From the NCBI GenBank assembly GCA_041398965.1, contig JAWKTT010000030.1, forward strand, positions 1 through 58,931: DNA of 58,931 nucleotides, read 5' to 3'. This document shows, piece after piece, positions 44,888 through 54,862 of this stretch. The translations under genes were made by a program, and so were the position numbers. A model generated the notes under the pieces. The model was not told the DNA's origin. It made no database searches and saw only the letters and a list, made by a program, of their open reading frames with translations. This DNA is from JAWKTT01 sp041398965 (lineage in GTDB: Bacteria > Planctomycetota > Planctomycetia > Planctomycetales > Planctomycetaceae). The first letter of the stretch is position 1; each line of letters starts with the position of its first letter.

Positions 44888-47800
44888 TTCTGTGCCTCCG
44901 TTCTGTCCTGACGCGATTCCAGACGTGACAACTCTTCGAAGTAGTCTTTTACAACTCCACGGAACTCCTCGGGAATTTTGTCGGCCTGATCGTCGAGAAT
45001 ATTGCTTTTCAGCTTTCGGCGAGACTGTGTCCAGTTGGACGTGGAACGACCACGCAGTGGCGTTGGCGCAACTTCGCTTTGACCCGCTCCCGCATTTCCC
45101 TTGACCCCTTGGGGCTGCGAGGATGGGTTGCCAGCGCGCTGGCTGCCGGACTGGTTCGACGAGTCCGATTTGGCTTGGGACTTCGATGCATCTTTGTTTG
45201 GATTGGACTTCCGGTTCGGGTAGTCTGCCTGCTGGGCTGCCTTGTCAGCGAGTTGGTTAAGATCTTCAGCGAGTTGCTGAGTCCCTTCCGGTGACGGGGT
45301 GCGAGCGGTCTGATGGGCCTTGTCGGCAGCCTCGGCAAGCTTCTGGGATTCGGGCTGTGGCCCCTTGCGAGATGGTGGCCCCGACTCACCCGGCTTTGCT
45401 TCTCTGGACGAATCTCCATTTGGATTCGGCTTCGACTCCATTGGCTCCTTCGACTCGGAGGGCGTGCTGCCGCTCTTGGACGAACTGCCGGGGGTATTAC
45501 TTGATCCTCCTGGCTTGTTGCAGTTCGAACATTTCTTGCAGGACTTACAGACCGAGTCTAAGGACTGCGTTGCCTCCTGCAGAGACTTCGCTGCTTGCTC
45601 CTGCTGCTGATTGGCTGGCTTGGCGCCATCCGGCTTCATGGGATCACCAGCCTGTATGGGGTCATCAGCCTGCATGGGGTCACCGGCTTTCATGGGGTCA
45701 CGCTCTGGCTTTGACGGCTTGACAGGTGCCTTTGTTCCTTGTTCTGCCGCCTTCGTGTCCTGTTGAGCCTGGTCCAGTTTTTCGCGAGCATCCCGAACGG
45801 CCTGTTGATTCTCGGGGTCCTCGGTTGGCAGTTGCAGCAGTTCGTCGGCCTTGTCGCGGAGTCGTTCGGTGCGCTCGGCGATTTGTTCCTGCAGCTTGGC
45901 AACCGCCACTTCAGGACGATCTTCGCGGACCGCTTTGATGGCATCGCGGACTCGCTCCTGTTGTTTTGCGAGTCGCTGCAGATCATCTTCCCGTGCGGCG
46001 GCTTTGTCCTTCTCAGCAGCGTTGGGCTCCGCACCTGCTTTCCCTGGATTGGACTCGGCAGCTTTCTGCAGACGTTCGCTTGCCTGCCGTGCCTCCGCTT
46101 CTGCCTGCTCCAGCTCTTTCTGACGGAGTTTCTCAGGGACGGCTTCCATCTGCTTTCGGGCCTCAGCAAGTGGCTCGGACTTTCCGGTCTGTTCGGCTTC
46201 AGTCGCCTTCTTCGTTTTTTCCTGACCCTGTGTCGGGGCATCAGCGGCAGGTGGCTGATTGTCGCGGGCCTGCTCTTCCAGATTTCGAGCTTCCTGCGTG
46301 ATCTGTTCCTGCTCCCGGGCAACCATTTCCAACAGCTGGTCGTTTAACGCCTCATTGCTGCGGGCTTGGTCGAGGTGCGCCAATTCCTCCTGCTGCTGTT
46401 GCAACTCCGCCGCCACCTCTGATAATTCAGCCGCCTGCTCGGCTCGTTTGGCAAACTGCTCACTCTGGGCATCGAGATCCTGATCAACAAGCTCCTGCAA
46501 CGCATTTGCGATCTGCTGCTGTTTGTCTTGAACTTCAGGGGCATTGTTCTGCCCCTCCTGCAGTTCTCGCGCGAGCCGATCTTGTTGAAGGGCTAGCTCA
46601 TCCAATTGTGCGGCTAGTTCCAGTTGCTGGCCACGTTCATCAATATCCGCACGGACTTTCTCGAGTTTGTCGATGGCCTCGCGGAGTGACTCTTTCGTCG
46701 CCGTGAGGGCTACCTGCTTCTGAGGGACATTATCAGAGAGTGGCACGAGTCCAACCTGTTTCTTCGCTTCCGCGACCTCTTTGTCGGTGACCTCCTGAAT
46801 TCGCTCGATCTCGGGTTGAAAGAAAGGCTGTTCAGCGAGTTCGTTCTGCTCTGTCAATCGCCGCAGCGATTGCTCTGCTGCCAGGACCTGATCCTTCAGT
46901 CGTTTCACTTTCTCCGCTGTATCGACGGCGGCTTGTGGCCACTCGGCCATTTTGTCGGCGACTTCACCAAGGTCTTGCTGGAGTTCACTGGTGATCTGTT
47001 CGGCCGTCTTGAGGTTATCCAGCGCCTCTGTCAGATCGGCCAGCACGGAGCGAGCTTCGTGCTGAACTGCCTGTTGACTGATGGGCGCCGCCTCGTCGGC
47101 AATTTGAACATGAATCTTCCGAGAGTCAGTAGTTTGTGGTCCGCCATATTCATCGGGGCGATTGTCGGTGATCGACAGCCAAACGGTCAGTTGGTCTCCA
47201 GTGGTGAGGTCCAGTTCACTCGAATCGAAGGTCAGTTCGCTCGTGAACTCTATTCCCGGGTCGTGCGGAATGCGTTTGATCGTGGGCGATTCGCCGTTCT
47301 TTTTCGTGATCAGGTGCAATTCGCTGCAACCGAAGTCGTCAACGGCGTGACAGGTGATTTGGAGACTGCGATCTGACGTCGTGATGATTTCGGAAAGCGC
47401 TGGCTGATCAATGATGATCGATGGCGGCAGATCGGGCAGAACTCGCACTACAAACGGAATTGGATCGCTCGCGACTCCCGTTTCGCTGATCAGTGTGATT
47501 GTGCCGCGCTGCAAGTCACCCGCGGTCGCCATAAGCTCCCAACGTTGCCGCCACAGCATTGTTTCTTCAAAAAAAGCAGCTTCGCCACAAGGGATCGATG
47601 TCCCGTTGAGGCTCAGCGACGACTCGGCACAAGGTATCGCGGTATCAACGTCGAAACAGATTCGCGTCCCCTGAAGTGCTTCGATCGGCTCAGACAAATC
47701 ATTGATGAACCGGGGCGGCAGTTGCGTATATTCCGGAAACGTCAGACTGACTTCAATGCTCTCCATGACCGGTTTGGGATGAACCTCGATCTGGTAATTG

Positions 47801-48651
47801 TCGGAGTAGAGACCGCCAGAACGCACGCGGTATTGAAGGTCATGGTGTACTCCCATCAACGTAAATTCGGCGGTCCTGCTCTCTGCTTCGGTCGCCATCT
47901 GATGCGAAGCGACGATGACCCCATGCTCGATGACTTCCAGCACAGCTTCTGTAACGTGACGGGCTGTCGCCGTAATTCGTACGTCGTTTCCTTCTCCAAC
48001 AACCGTATTGCCGGGGGCGATTATCGCATTCCATTGCGGCAGCATTCGCCCACTCCAGGGCTTCAGCACGTTGTACAGGGAGGGAATCAGGTAAGGGGCC
48101 CAGACCCACATGGACAAGACAAATGCGGCAAAGCAGGCGACGGCGACGATCGTTCTACTGAGAACTTCTTGTCCCCGCAGGTCCTCACCCTGGCAGCCAG
48201 CGAGGCTCCCCTGCGCCTGTTGTGCGACAGCCTCAATGAGCGAGTTCGTTTGGACATTCTGAGCTTCCGTCAGCTGCAGCGACGTTGTGAGGCGTTCCTC
48301 AATCGTGGGCCGCCGTTGTTCCAGTGTCCACGCCATGGCCAGGCGGTCGCACTCTTGCTGGAGTGGCAACACGAGAAAACGTCGAGTGACCGCCCCAGTG
48401 CTCCCGAGGAGCGGGAGCCAGAGAGCGAACCGTATCCAGGCCGACTCGGGTTGGAAGAGGGCATCTATCACCAGCATGGCCAGAAGCGACGCCATCACCG
48501 TTGTCCCCAAGAGCAGGATCCCCCCGATCCAGATTTCGCGGCGGAGGCGACTCACCATCTCATCGAGATCGAGGTGAATCCGTTCAATCGCGGCGACTCT
48601 GGGAGGCGCGGCGGCTTTGGTGTTTTTGGAAGGAGTGATTGTTGCTGTCAT
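44884..48651 (-). CDS. Giant coiled-coil membrane protein (DUF4175-like)
   Basis: A 1255-residue membrane protein from ATG 48651, preceded by AGGTGA. Hydrophobic helices are at about 41-64, 73-90 and 167-189, as in DUF4175-like proteins. Residues 190-560 are beta-rich, Ig-like domains facing the periplasm (LTFPEYTQLPPRF, LPDLPPSIIID). From about 580 to 1000 it is almost pure Glu/Gln/Ala/Lys coiled coil. A repeat DPM(K/Q)AGD occurs around 985-1008, then a Cys cluster CKSCKKCSNC near 1040, which could bind metal or link subunits. The C-terminus is Ser/Pro/Asn-rich and ends with a short helix. It follows the second VWA gene by 41 bp and is a key part of the MoxR operon. Confidence 0.8.
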   Translation of the reverse strand: MTATITPSKNTKAAAPPRVAAIERIHLDLDEMVSRLRREIWIGGILLLGTTVMASLLAMLVIDALFQPESAWIRFALWLPLLGSTGAVTRRFLVLPLQQECDRLAMAWTLEQRRPTIEERLTTSLQLTEAQNVQTNSLIEAVAQQAQGSLAGCQGEDLRGQEVLSRTIVAVACFAAFVLSMWVWAPYLIPSLYNVLKPWSGRMLPQWNAIIAPGNTVVGEGNDVRITATARHVTEAVLEVIEHGVIVASHQMATEAESRTAEFTLMGVHHDLQYRVRSGGLYSDNYQIEVHPKPVMESIEVSLTFPEYTQLPPRFINDLSEPIEALQGTRICFDVDTAIPCAESSLSLNGTSIPCGEAAFFEETMLWRQRWELMATAGDLQRGTITLISETGVASDPIPFVVRVLPDLPPSIIIDQPALSEIITTSDRSLQITCHAVDDFGCSELHLITKKNGESPTIKRIPHDPGIEFTSELTFDSSELDLTTGDQLTVWLSITDNRPDEYGGPQTTDSRKIHVQIADEAAPISQQAVQHEARSVLADLTEALDNLKTAEQITSELQQDLGEVADKMAEWPQAAVDTAEKVKRLKDQVLAAEQSLRRLTEQNELAEQPFFQPEIERIQEVTDKEVAEAKKQVGLVPLSDNVPQKQVALTATKESLREAIDKLEKVRADIDERGQQLELAAQLDELALQQDRLARELQEGQNNAPEVQDKQQQIANALQELVDQDLDAQSEQFAKRAEQAAELSEVAAELQQQQEELAHLDQARSNEALNDQLLEMVAREQEQITQEARNLEEQARDNQPPAADAPTQGQEKTKKATEAEQTGKSEPLAEARKQMEAVPEKLRQKELEQAEAEARQASERLQKAAESNPGKAGAEPNAAEKDKAAAREDDLQRLAKQQERVRDAIKAVREDRPEVAVAKLQEQIAERTERLRDKADELLQLPTEDPENQQAVRDAREKLDQAQQDTKAAEQGTKAPVKPSKPERDPMKAGDPMQADDPIQAGDPMKPDGAKPANQQQEQAAKSLQEATQSLDSVCKSCKKCSNCNKPGGSSNTPGSSSKSGSTPSESKEPMESKPNPNGDSSREAKPGESGPPSRKGPQPESQKLAEAADKAHQTARTPSPEGTQQLAEDLNQLADKAAQQADYPNRKSNPNKDASKSQAKSDSSNQSGSQRAGNPSSQPQGVKGNAGAGQSEVAPTPLRGRSTSNWTQSRRKLKSNILDDQADKIPEEFRGVVKDYFEELSRLESRQDRTEAQK
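45628..45699 (-). repeat. Four 18-bp tandem repeats in the giant membrane protein
   Basis: Four in-frame 18-bp units (45628-45645, 45646-45663, 45664-45681, 45682-45699) encode DPMKAG, DPMQAD, DPIQAG and DPMKPD in protein order. Copy differences are mostly single bases, so the array expanded recently and may vary between strains. Confidence 0.85.
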
Positions 48652-48692
48652 TTGAGTCACCTGATTCCATGAGAGGATCAATCGAGAATCAC

Positions 48693-51263
48693 TTAGATTC
48701 GCCCGGTCTTTTTGCGAAGCACCCACTCCAGACTGAGGCAGCCGAGAAACAAGCCAATGGATGGCCAGAGATTCCACAACGGCACAGTCCAGCGTTCCCG
48801 CACGAACGTCGACTTCGGTCCAAGGTTCAAGAGCGCCGAATCAGCATGGGCCAGGTCTGCCACAACACCTTTGGTCCAATCTGCAATTTGGGTGGGGACC
48901 GTGTCATCGGCCACCAGGTCGAGGCGTTCGAGACTCTCTGTGGGAGGTTCGACTCCAATTTCCATTCCCACGGTTTCCGTTCCGGTCGATTCAAGCGCTA
49001 ACAGCATATCGACAACATCGCCCGACAGTTCAATGCGGTACTTCCCTGCCTGGGGGAGATCACGAATTTCACCACGCAGCATCCCGAAATTCTGCGGATC
49101 AGGAAGCAGTTCCGCGATTTGAATGACTTCGTTGTCCATCAAGACTTTCGCTTGCACTTGGGCATCGGTCACGGGACTGCGATCTGCATTGAGCAGCCGA
49201 GCCTGTATGAAAATGGCATCACCGCTTTTATACAGCGTTCGATCCGTTCCCATCCGCACCAAATCAGTCCCGGCAGAGAGCCGATCACTGACGGCCCAGC
49301 GAATGATCTGCCCCCAGAATTCATGATGCAGCCGATCACCAATCCCGTACCGTAACCGCCATGTTTCGTCGAAATTCAGTTGCAGCACCTTGCCGGCTCC
49401 GAAGCGATGCCACAGCATAAGTGCCTGCCGCCGTTGAGCGGCGACATCGGCTTTCGTGTCACTGGGATGTTCCCGTTTGGCCGATGCATAAGCGAGAACA
49501 CTCGCTCCAGCTTTCGCTTCACAGTCAGGGTGCCTCCAGGTGAGTTCCGGAAACGAGGTGTCAGCGGTTCCCGTTGCCCGTTCTAAAATGTCATCGGAAA
49601 CGCCCTCCTGAGTGAGTGAGAAGTGGAAACTCTGGTCCGGGCTGCGTGCTGTCTCGACAGCAGGACGATTCAGGAGCACGGGAAGCACATCAGCCAGTGG
49701 TGTCTTTCGATAGGCATGGGGCATTTGATGGGGGCCCGCGATGACGACCAGCGCGCCACCGCGATCCTTCACAAAACGTTCCAACGCTTGGATGCCGTCC
49801 TTGCCAAGTTGCTGGGGAGAGACATCTCCCAGAATAATGACGTCGAATTTCGACCATTCGGATTCGTCGATCGGGAGTGCGTTGGCTTCGCAATCATCGA
49901 AGGCACGTTGTGCCGAGGCGCGCATAATAGGAGGGGCAGGGACTCCCGCAAGACGATCGGGGTGCAATAACACTGCCTGCAGAAAAACGGTCTGATCACG
50001 CCCCGCGAAGAGGTTGCGCAGATATCGAAACTCCCAGCGGGGACGCTCATCGATGAGCAGCACACGAATCCGGTCCCGAGAGACCCAAACCGGCTTTAAG
50101 AAGCTGTTGTTCTCTGTCGACTCCTCATGCGGAAGCTCCGCGAGTTCGACACGATACTCGTGAATTCGGGGCTCCTCAGGCTGATGGCGAAACGTTACGG
50201 TTTCGCGATGATGGTCGTCTGTGATGGCGATCGACTGTTCCTCGATCAGTTCGTTGCCATCAAACAAGCGAATCGCCGTCGACTCGCCCAGGTACTGGTC
50301 CACCTTGATGGAGGCCGTTAATGAAAGACTGTCTCCATGATAGATTTGAGACGGTGCCTGAACGCCGACAATCTGCGCATCTCTCGGCTGCTCCTGACTT
50401 CCAACGACAATCGTGTTCACTGGAATACTTCGTTGGCCCAGAGATTGACACAGTTGTTGCAGGTCTGTGCTGGAATGGTCCTTGCCATCACTGACCATCA
50501 CAATTCCGGAGAGCTTCGATGCGGGAATATCGCCGCACACCTGCCGTAATCCATCTGCGAAGTCGGTCGTTGCGGTCCAGCGGGATGATCCCGAGTCGAT
50601 CAACGGACCAGCGTCGTTGGTGTTGAGCCACTGCGCCGAATCGACTTCCCGGGCCGAAGCGCCCAATTCATACAGCCTGACGTCGTAGTCCCGCGACAGT
50701 CGTTCGAGCAGTCCATTTTCAGTTGTCGAATCCCCCACGAGCAACTGTTGGGCTGCTTGACCGCGGGATTGATCGGGATCGGTGTTCAACCGTGTGGCGA
50801 GATGCATCGAGTCGGACACATCTACCACCAATGCCACTGCATGTTCTTCTTCATGCTCCTCTTCGTGTGTTAAGACCGGCTCGAGCAGAAGCACGGACAG
50901 CAGTGCGATCAAGCTCACCCGCAGCAGGGGAAGCAGTGCCGAGATAACGTTAACTCGCCGTGACGATGTCGCACCCGTTCCGTCCAACTCATAGCAGATC
51001 AACACCACTTCCGAGGCGATCGCTGCTGACAGGGCAATCAGCCAGTGAGGCCAATGACTCGCCGTCTCCAGAATCCGACTGAGTACCTCGATCGCGAAGA
51101 AATAGATGGCGAACGCCAAGCCGAGTCGTGGTGCGTATGCGAGGCGGCGAATCGAGACGGGCAGCACGAATCGCTGCAATCCGGCCAGGCCGATCCAGCC
51201 GACGAGAGCGAGGCCACTCCACAATAGCGGCGTCGTGTTTAACACTTGGACTTCGTCTGTCAT
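48693..51263 (-). CDS. VWA membrane protein with amidotransferase-like domain
   Basis: An 856-residue protein. Four hydrophobic helices occupy about 12-30, 46-63, 73-91 and 108-130, followed by an unusual HEEEHEEEHA acidic run. The VWA metal-site motif is DVSDSM (148-153), so the metal site appears intact. A middle domain (about 400-560) has the amidotransferase-like text VLLIDERPRWEFRYLRNLFAGRD, VIILGDVSPQQLG and FVKDRGGALVVIAGPHQMPHA. The C-terminus has a single helix (IGLFLGCLSLEWVL). It resembles planctomycete VWA proteins linked to MoxR/DUF58. ATG overlaps the stop of the BatA gene by 4 nt. Confidence 0.85.
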   Translation of the reverse strand: MTDEVQVLNTTPLLWSGLALVGWIGLAGLQRFVLPVSIRRLAYAPRLGLAFAIYFFAIEVLSRILETASHWPHWLIALSAAIASEVVLICYELDGTGATSSRRVNVISALLPLLRVSLIALLSVLLLEPVLTHEEEHEEEHAVALVVDVSDSMHLATRLNTDPDQSRGQAAQQLLVGDSTTENGLLERLSRDYDVRLYELGASAREVDSAQWLNTNDAGPLIDSGSSRWTATTDFADGLRQVCGDIPASKLSGIVMVSDGKDHSSTDLQQLCQSLGQRSIPVNTIVVGSQEQPRDAQIVGVQAPSQIYHGDSLSLTASIKVDQYLGESTAIRLFDGNELIEEQSIAITDDHHRETVTFRHQPEEPRIHEYRVELAELPHEESTENNSFLKPVWVSRDRIRVLLIDERPRWEFRYLRNLFAGRDQTVFLQAVLLHPDRLAGVPAPPIMRASAQRAFDDCEANALPIDESEWSKFDVIILGDVSPQQLGKDGIQALERFVKDRGGALVVIAGPHQMPHAYRKTPLADVLPVLLNRPAVETARSPDQSFHFSLTQEGVSDDILERATGTADTSFPELTWRHPDCEAKAGASVLAYASAKREHPSDTKADVAAQRRQALMLWHRFGAGKVLQLNFDETWRLRYGIGDRLHHEFWGQIIRWAVSDRLSAGTDLVRMGTDRTLYKSGDAIFIQARLLNADRSPVTDAQVQAKVLMDNEVIQIAELLPDPQNFGMLRGEIRDLPQAGKYRIELSGDVVDMLLALESTGTETVGMEIGVEPPTESLERLDLVADDTVPTQIADWTKGVVADLAHADSALLNLGPKSTFVRERWTVPLWNLWPSIGLFLGCLSLEWVLRKKTGRI

Positions 51264-53878
51264 GGTGCCCCCTGGAACAGGGCCGCAGATTTATCGACGG
51301 GGGCATCCTGCCAATGATCTGAGCTTTCCATCGCAGTGGCCGATGGTGGAACGAGAGCGAATCGCCCCAATGAATCGTTCGATGCGGAAGACTCAATCAG
51401 TGGTTCTGCCCGACGACTTCTAATCCACTTCGTCAGCAGACACTCTCCAGCCAGCAGCCATAACACAGTGAACAGCAAGGTATCCCAAATCTCCGTGCCC
51501 ACAGACGCCGTGGCCACCGATGCGTTCAACTGGCTCACATCATCAATGAATTCGATGCCGAGTCCGTGACTGATCTCCTCAAGTCGGTCGGCAGAGGCCA
51601 CTGAGAGGTCGGATTCTGCCCGGTCTCGCTGGATTGCAAAACGGGACACCAACGCCGCTGACTGAGTGTTCTGCAAGCCATAGACGCCCGGAGCGATCAC
51701 TTGGCCGATGCGGGCGAACGGAGAGTCCTGCTTCCACGAAACAGGAACTTTCCGCGTTGTTCCATCGGGTTCAATCATCTGGAGCATCGTCATTCTATCC
51801 GCAGGATCAGTTTGAGCAGCCAACTCGGTGACGAGATCGGCAGTCGGCTCAAAGTTGGTCTCTTTCTCCTGCGACGTAGCGAGGTGGTAGGCCCAAAGAT
51901 GCATCAGCACCGGAAAGGCGAGACTTGTCGGAAGGTTACTGTCGCGCCGTGCAAGCGAGATGTTCTGCATGAGCACCCGACCGCGACCAAGGGTCTGTTC
52001 GGCAAAGAGTGCTTCGCCGTTGGTCAGCACCATTCCGACAATTGCCTGTGCCGATGGAGTTGTGCTCCAAAACTGGAAGACCGAAATTCCTGAGACATCG
52101 TGGTCGCCGCGTTCGAGCAGGTCGGCGATAAAGGGTCGTCCCGTCGTGTCCTGTGCAACGCCCAGTTGAGAAACGTCGCCGTCAGCGTCGGCTTTACCGA
52201 CCCAGCGGTTCCATTCTCCCAGTTGAGCCGGCATGATCGGATCGCCCGTCAGTGGAACATGCCAGTGGTTGTAGAACGCCGCATCGGACTGTTCACCCAA
52301 GATGACCCACAACCCGCCGCCCCCCTCGACAAAGCGTGCCACGCGATCCGCCAGTTTGCTTGGCAGACGCGGTACGTCACACAACAAGACCAATTGAAAC
52401 TCTTCCAGAGATTCGATCTCGTTCAGACGGGCTGCGTCTATTGCCGTCGCGATGATCGCGCGTCTGGAACTTGCTTTGTCCGCTTCGGCGACATCGCCCG
52501 CCATGGGCGGTTCGCGAAGTCCGGCCGGATCAAGAGCGAGTCGTGCAAACGTCGCCGATTGTTGCGCGGGGTCAGCATCGGTGCTCCCATTCACGACTAG
52601 AACCGACACGTGCGGAATGACCTCGACGACAGAATCGAACCGGTTGTCTGCTGACAACTGGTCTGTGATGTCGACTGTTCCTGAAACAACGTGTTGTCCT
52701 GACCGCGAAAACGCATGCAGGAAGCGAACCGTCGAATGCACGCCCGGCTCGATTTGGACGATCGTCTCAGTCGCCGTTTCCCGGCCATCGACCAATAGCT
52801 TCACCACCAGATCGCTAACGGTCGTTGATCCGCCATTTCGGACTTCAACTTCAATTGGAACCGGCCGGCTGGCGGTCACGAGCGATGCATCGATGAGGAG
52901 TCGATCAACGGAAATGTTCGACCTCTCTTGCGGCAGGTGGGTGATGATGGCCGCGCAGGCAATCTCGGGTAATGAGTCGGCTCCATTCTCCTCCTTTCCT
53001 GCACGCTGAAATTCATTTGCCGTTCCGGATTCCCTACGACGCTCCGCTGACGCAGGATGTGTGGCGAACGAATGACTCGCCAGTCGCAATTTATCCACCG
53101 ACTCCCAAGTGCAGAGTTGATCGTCGGTCAACAGCAGAAGCTGTTTCTGAGTGTTCGGGGCCCGCTTCACCAGCGAGGTTGCCTGTCGAATGGCCAAATC
53201 CAGGTTCGCTCCGCCAGCGACTGGTGCCAGCGTGTCGAGAACCTGTTCCGCCTTCCGGAGATTGCGAAAGGGTGAACCATCGACGGTCTCTGGAATTGGG
53301 CCAGCCAGTACAATCGAGACGGTGGAGTTCCCGGACAGCGATTCGATCAGGGATCGTGCCTGCGAAATCGCCGAGTTAAAGTGCGTGTTCTCCTCATCTC
53401 CCAGAGTCATCGTCAACGAACGATCGACGACAATGGCGACATCACGATCCACGTCAGAATCGACGAGGGATTCGGGGCTTGTGGAGAGCATGGCACCTGC
53501 TGTTACCAGCAGCAGTACGGCAGAGACGACTCCGATCCAGCGGTTGCGTCGAGTCCAGTTGCTGACGACCGCGGCAGTGAGTACAAGCAGTCCGCATCCA
53601 GCCAACAGTGAAAACAGAAGCCAAGGCAACACTCGACCCGATTCAATGGCTGGCCGTGCCATGGCGAACACAAACAGCAACACCAGCAGGCAACGCAACA
53701 GCAACAACAGGAGGTTTTCCAGCGTCAGTCCGCGACGACGGATGGTCACTGTTCGCTGCAAGAACTGCATGGCGGGCCAGTCGACCACTTTGGATTTGCG
53801 CCGTTTCTGCAAATGGATCAGAATCGGCACGATGACCGCAGCAGCGGCGAACAGTGCAGCAGCGTTCAAGAGTGTCAT
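51260..53878 (-). CDS. BatA/VWA membrane protein of the MoxR operon
   Basis: An 872-residue protein with BatA N-terminus: helix at 6-22 ending LIHLQKRRK, the family text VVDWPAMQFLQRT, then a second helix at about 56-74, and two more at 84-105 and 113-131. The VWA domain starts at IVVDRSLTMT, with Asp152-x-Ser154-x-Thr156. A middle part contains LVLLCDVPRLPSKLADRV and FVEGGGGLWVILGEQSD, the amidotransferase-like region, and a late helix (LLFTVLWLLAGECLLTKW). It is similar in layout to the protein at 3762-6167, so the genome has at least two such proteins. ATG overlaps the stop of the DUF58 gene (ATGA). Confidence 0.87.
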   Translation of the reverse strand: MTLLNAAALFAAAAVIVPILIHLQKRRKSKVVDWPAMQFLQRTVTIRRRGLTLENLLLLLLRCLLVLLFVFAMARPAIESGRVLPWLLFSLLAGCGLLVLTAAVVSNWTRRNRWIGVVSAVLLLVTAGAMLSTSPESLVDSDVDRDVAIVVDRSLTMTLGDEENTHFNSAISQARSLIESLSGNSTVSIVLAGPIPETVDGSPFRNLRKAEQVLDTLAPVAGGANLDLAIRQATSLVKRAPNTQKQLLLLTDDQLCTWESVDKLRLASHSFATHPASAERRRESGTANEFQRAGKEENGADSLPEIACAAIITHLPQERSNISVDRLLIDASLVTASRPVPIEVEVRNGGSTTVSDLVVKLLVDGRETATETIVQIEPGVHSTVRFLHAFSRSGQHVVSGTVDITDQLSADNRFDSVVEVIPHVSVLVVNGSTDADPAQQSATFARLALDPAGLREPPMAGDVAEADKASSRRAIIATAIDAARLNEIESLEEFQLVLLCDVPRLPSKLADRVARFVEGGGGLWVILGEQSDAAFYNHWHVPLTGDPIMPAQLGEWNRWVGKADADGDVSQLGVAQDTTGRPFIADLLERGDHDVSGISVFQFWSTTPSAQAIVGMVLTNGEALFAEQTLGRGRVLMQNISLARRDSNLPTSLAFPVLMHLWAYHLATSQEKETNFEPTADLVTELAAQTDPADRMTMLQMIEPDGTTRKVPVSWKQDSPFARIGQVIAPGVYGLQNTQSAALVSRFAIQRDRAESDLSVASADRLEEISHGLGIEFIDDVSQLNASVATASVGTEIWDTLLFTVLWLLAGECLLTKWIRSRRAEPLIESSASNDSLGRFALVPPSATAMESSDHWQDAPVDKSAALFQGAP

Positions 53879-54813
53879 CTTCGACCTCCGTTCCGCCGCC
53901 CGAGATAGTTACTCAACGCACTGACGTATGAGTCCTTCGTATTCAGCCGAACATAGTCGACCGGAATGCTCCGGCAGATCTGTTTAAGTTCATTGAGGAA
54001 GTTCGTGAACTGACGCAGATACTCGGCGCGCATCGACGCCGGGTCCAGGTCGATGTCATCCACGGTCCCTTCCAAATCGCGAAACTGAACGGCATCGCGG
54101 AAGGGGAATGTCAGTTCCTCTTCAGTCAGAATCTGAAAGACGACGACTTCGTGTTTCTGGTATCGCAGGTGATGCAGCGCCTGCATGAGATCTTGTGTGT
54201 CCGATAACAGGTCACTCAGCAGAATGACAATCCCCCGACATGGAATGCGTTCGGCCGCCTCATGCAGGGCTGAAGGCGCATCGGAGGCATTCTCGGGAAT
54301 TGCTGCATCCAACGCCTGCAGCACTCTTCGCAAATGGCCGGCACTGCCCCGAGCCGGAAGTTGAGATCGGACTTCGGTATCGAATTGAATCAACCCAACG
54401 GCGTCGCCCTGCCGAACAAACAGGAACGACAGCATGGCCGCGATGTACTTCGCGTAATCAAACTTCGAAAGTTGGACTCCACCAAGAGAGCTGGCAGCGT
54501 CCCCCTGATATCGCATCGACGCGGAAGAATCCAACAGAATTGTGGCCCGCAGATTTGTCTCTTCGACATATTGCTTCACACAGTACCTGTCCTGCCTGGC
54601 GAACACCCGCCAGTCCAAGTTGCGCGGATCATCTCCTGGGCTATATTCACGATGCTCAGCAAACTCCGTCGACGATCCGAGATATGGACTGCGATGACTT
54701 CCTGACTTGAATCCTTCGACTCGGCCCCGCGCGGGGAAGGTTCTCCGCGCAAGTTGAGCCTGAGCCGCGGTCGGCAGCAATTTCATGTATTCAGGAATCT
54801 GAAGGGTCAACAT
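53875..54813 (-). CDS. DUF58 family VWA-like protein
   Basis: A 312-residue cytosolic protein. The start is ATG 54813, behind GGGAGG. DUF58 features are clear: GSHRSPYLGSSTEFAEHREY, SPGDDPRNLDWRVFARQD, YCVKQYVEETNL, and then a VWA-type metal site in LLDSSASM with a later GIVILLSDLLSD. DUF58 proteins work with MoxR ATPases in many bacteria, often as adapters for metal-site insertion or complex assembly. It follows moxR by 49 bp and overlaps the BatA-type gene by 4 nt. Confidence 0.92.
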   Translation of the reverse strand: MLTLQIPEYMKLLPTAAQAQLARRTFPARGRVEGFKSGSHRSPYLGSSTEFAEHREYSPGDDPRNLDWRVFARQDRYCVKQYVEETNLRATILLDSSASMRYQGDAASSLGGVQLSKFDYAKYIAAMLSFLFVRQGDAVGLIQFDTEVRSQLPARGSAGHLRRVLQALDAAIPENASDAPSALHEAAERIPCRGIVILLSDLLSDTQDLMQALHHLRYQKHEVVVFQILTEEELTFPFRDAVQFRDLEGTVDDIDLDPASMRAEYLRQFTNFLNELKQICRSIPVDYVRLNTKDSYVSALSNYLGRRNGGRR

Positions 54814-54862
54814 CAGGAAAGACCTCCCGGCAGGCAGACAAACCACGAATTCACAGGATTGC

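Noticed and set aside
45628..45699. CRISPR-like array
   Set aside because: The 18-bp units are directly tandem without spacers and stay in frame inside a coding region.
47545..48672. Plus-strand frame of 375 codons
   Set aside because: It is antisense to the giant coiled-coil gene; its sequence is Arg/Gln/His-rich and shows no domain.
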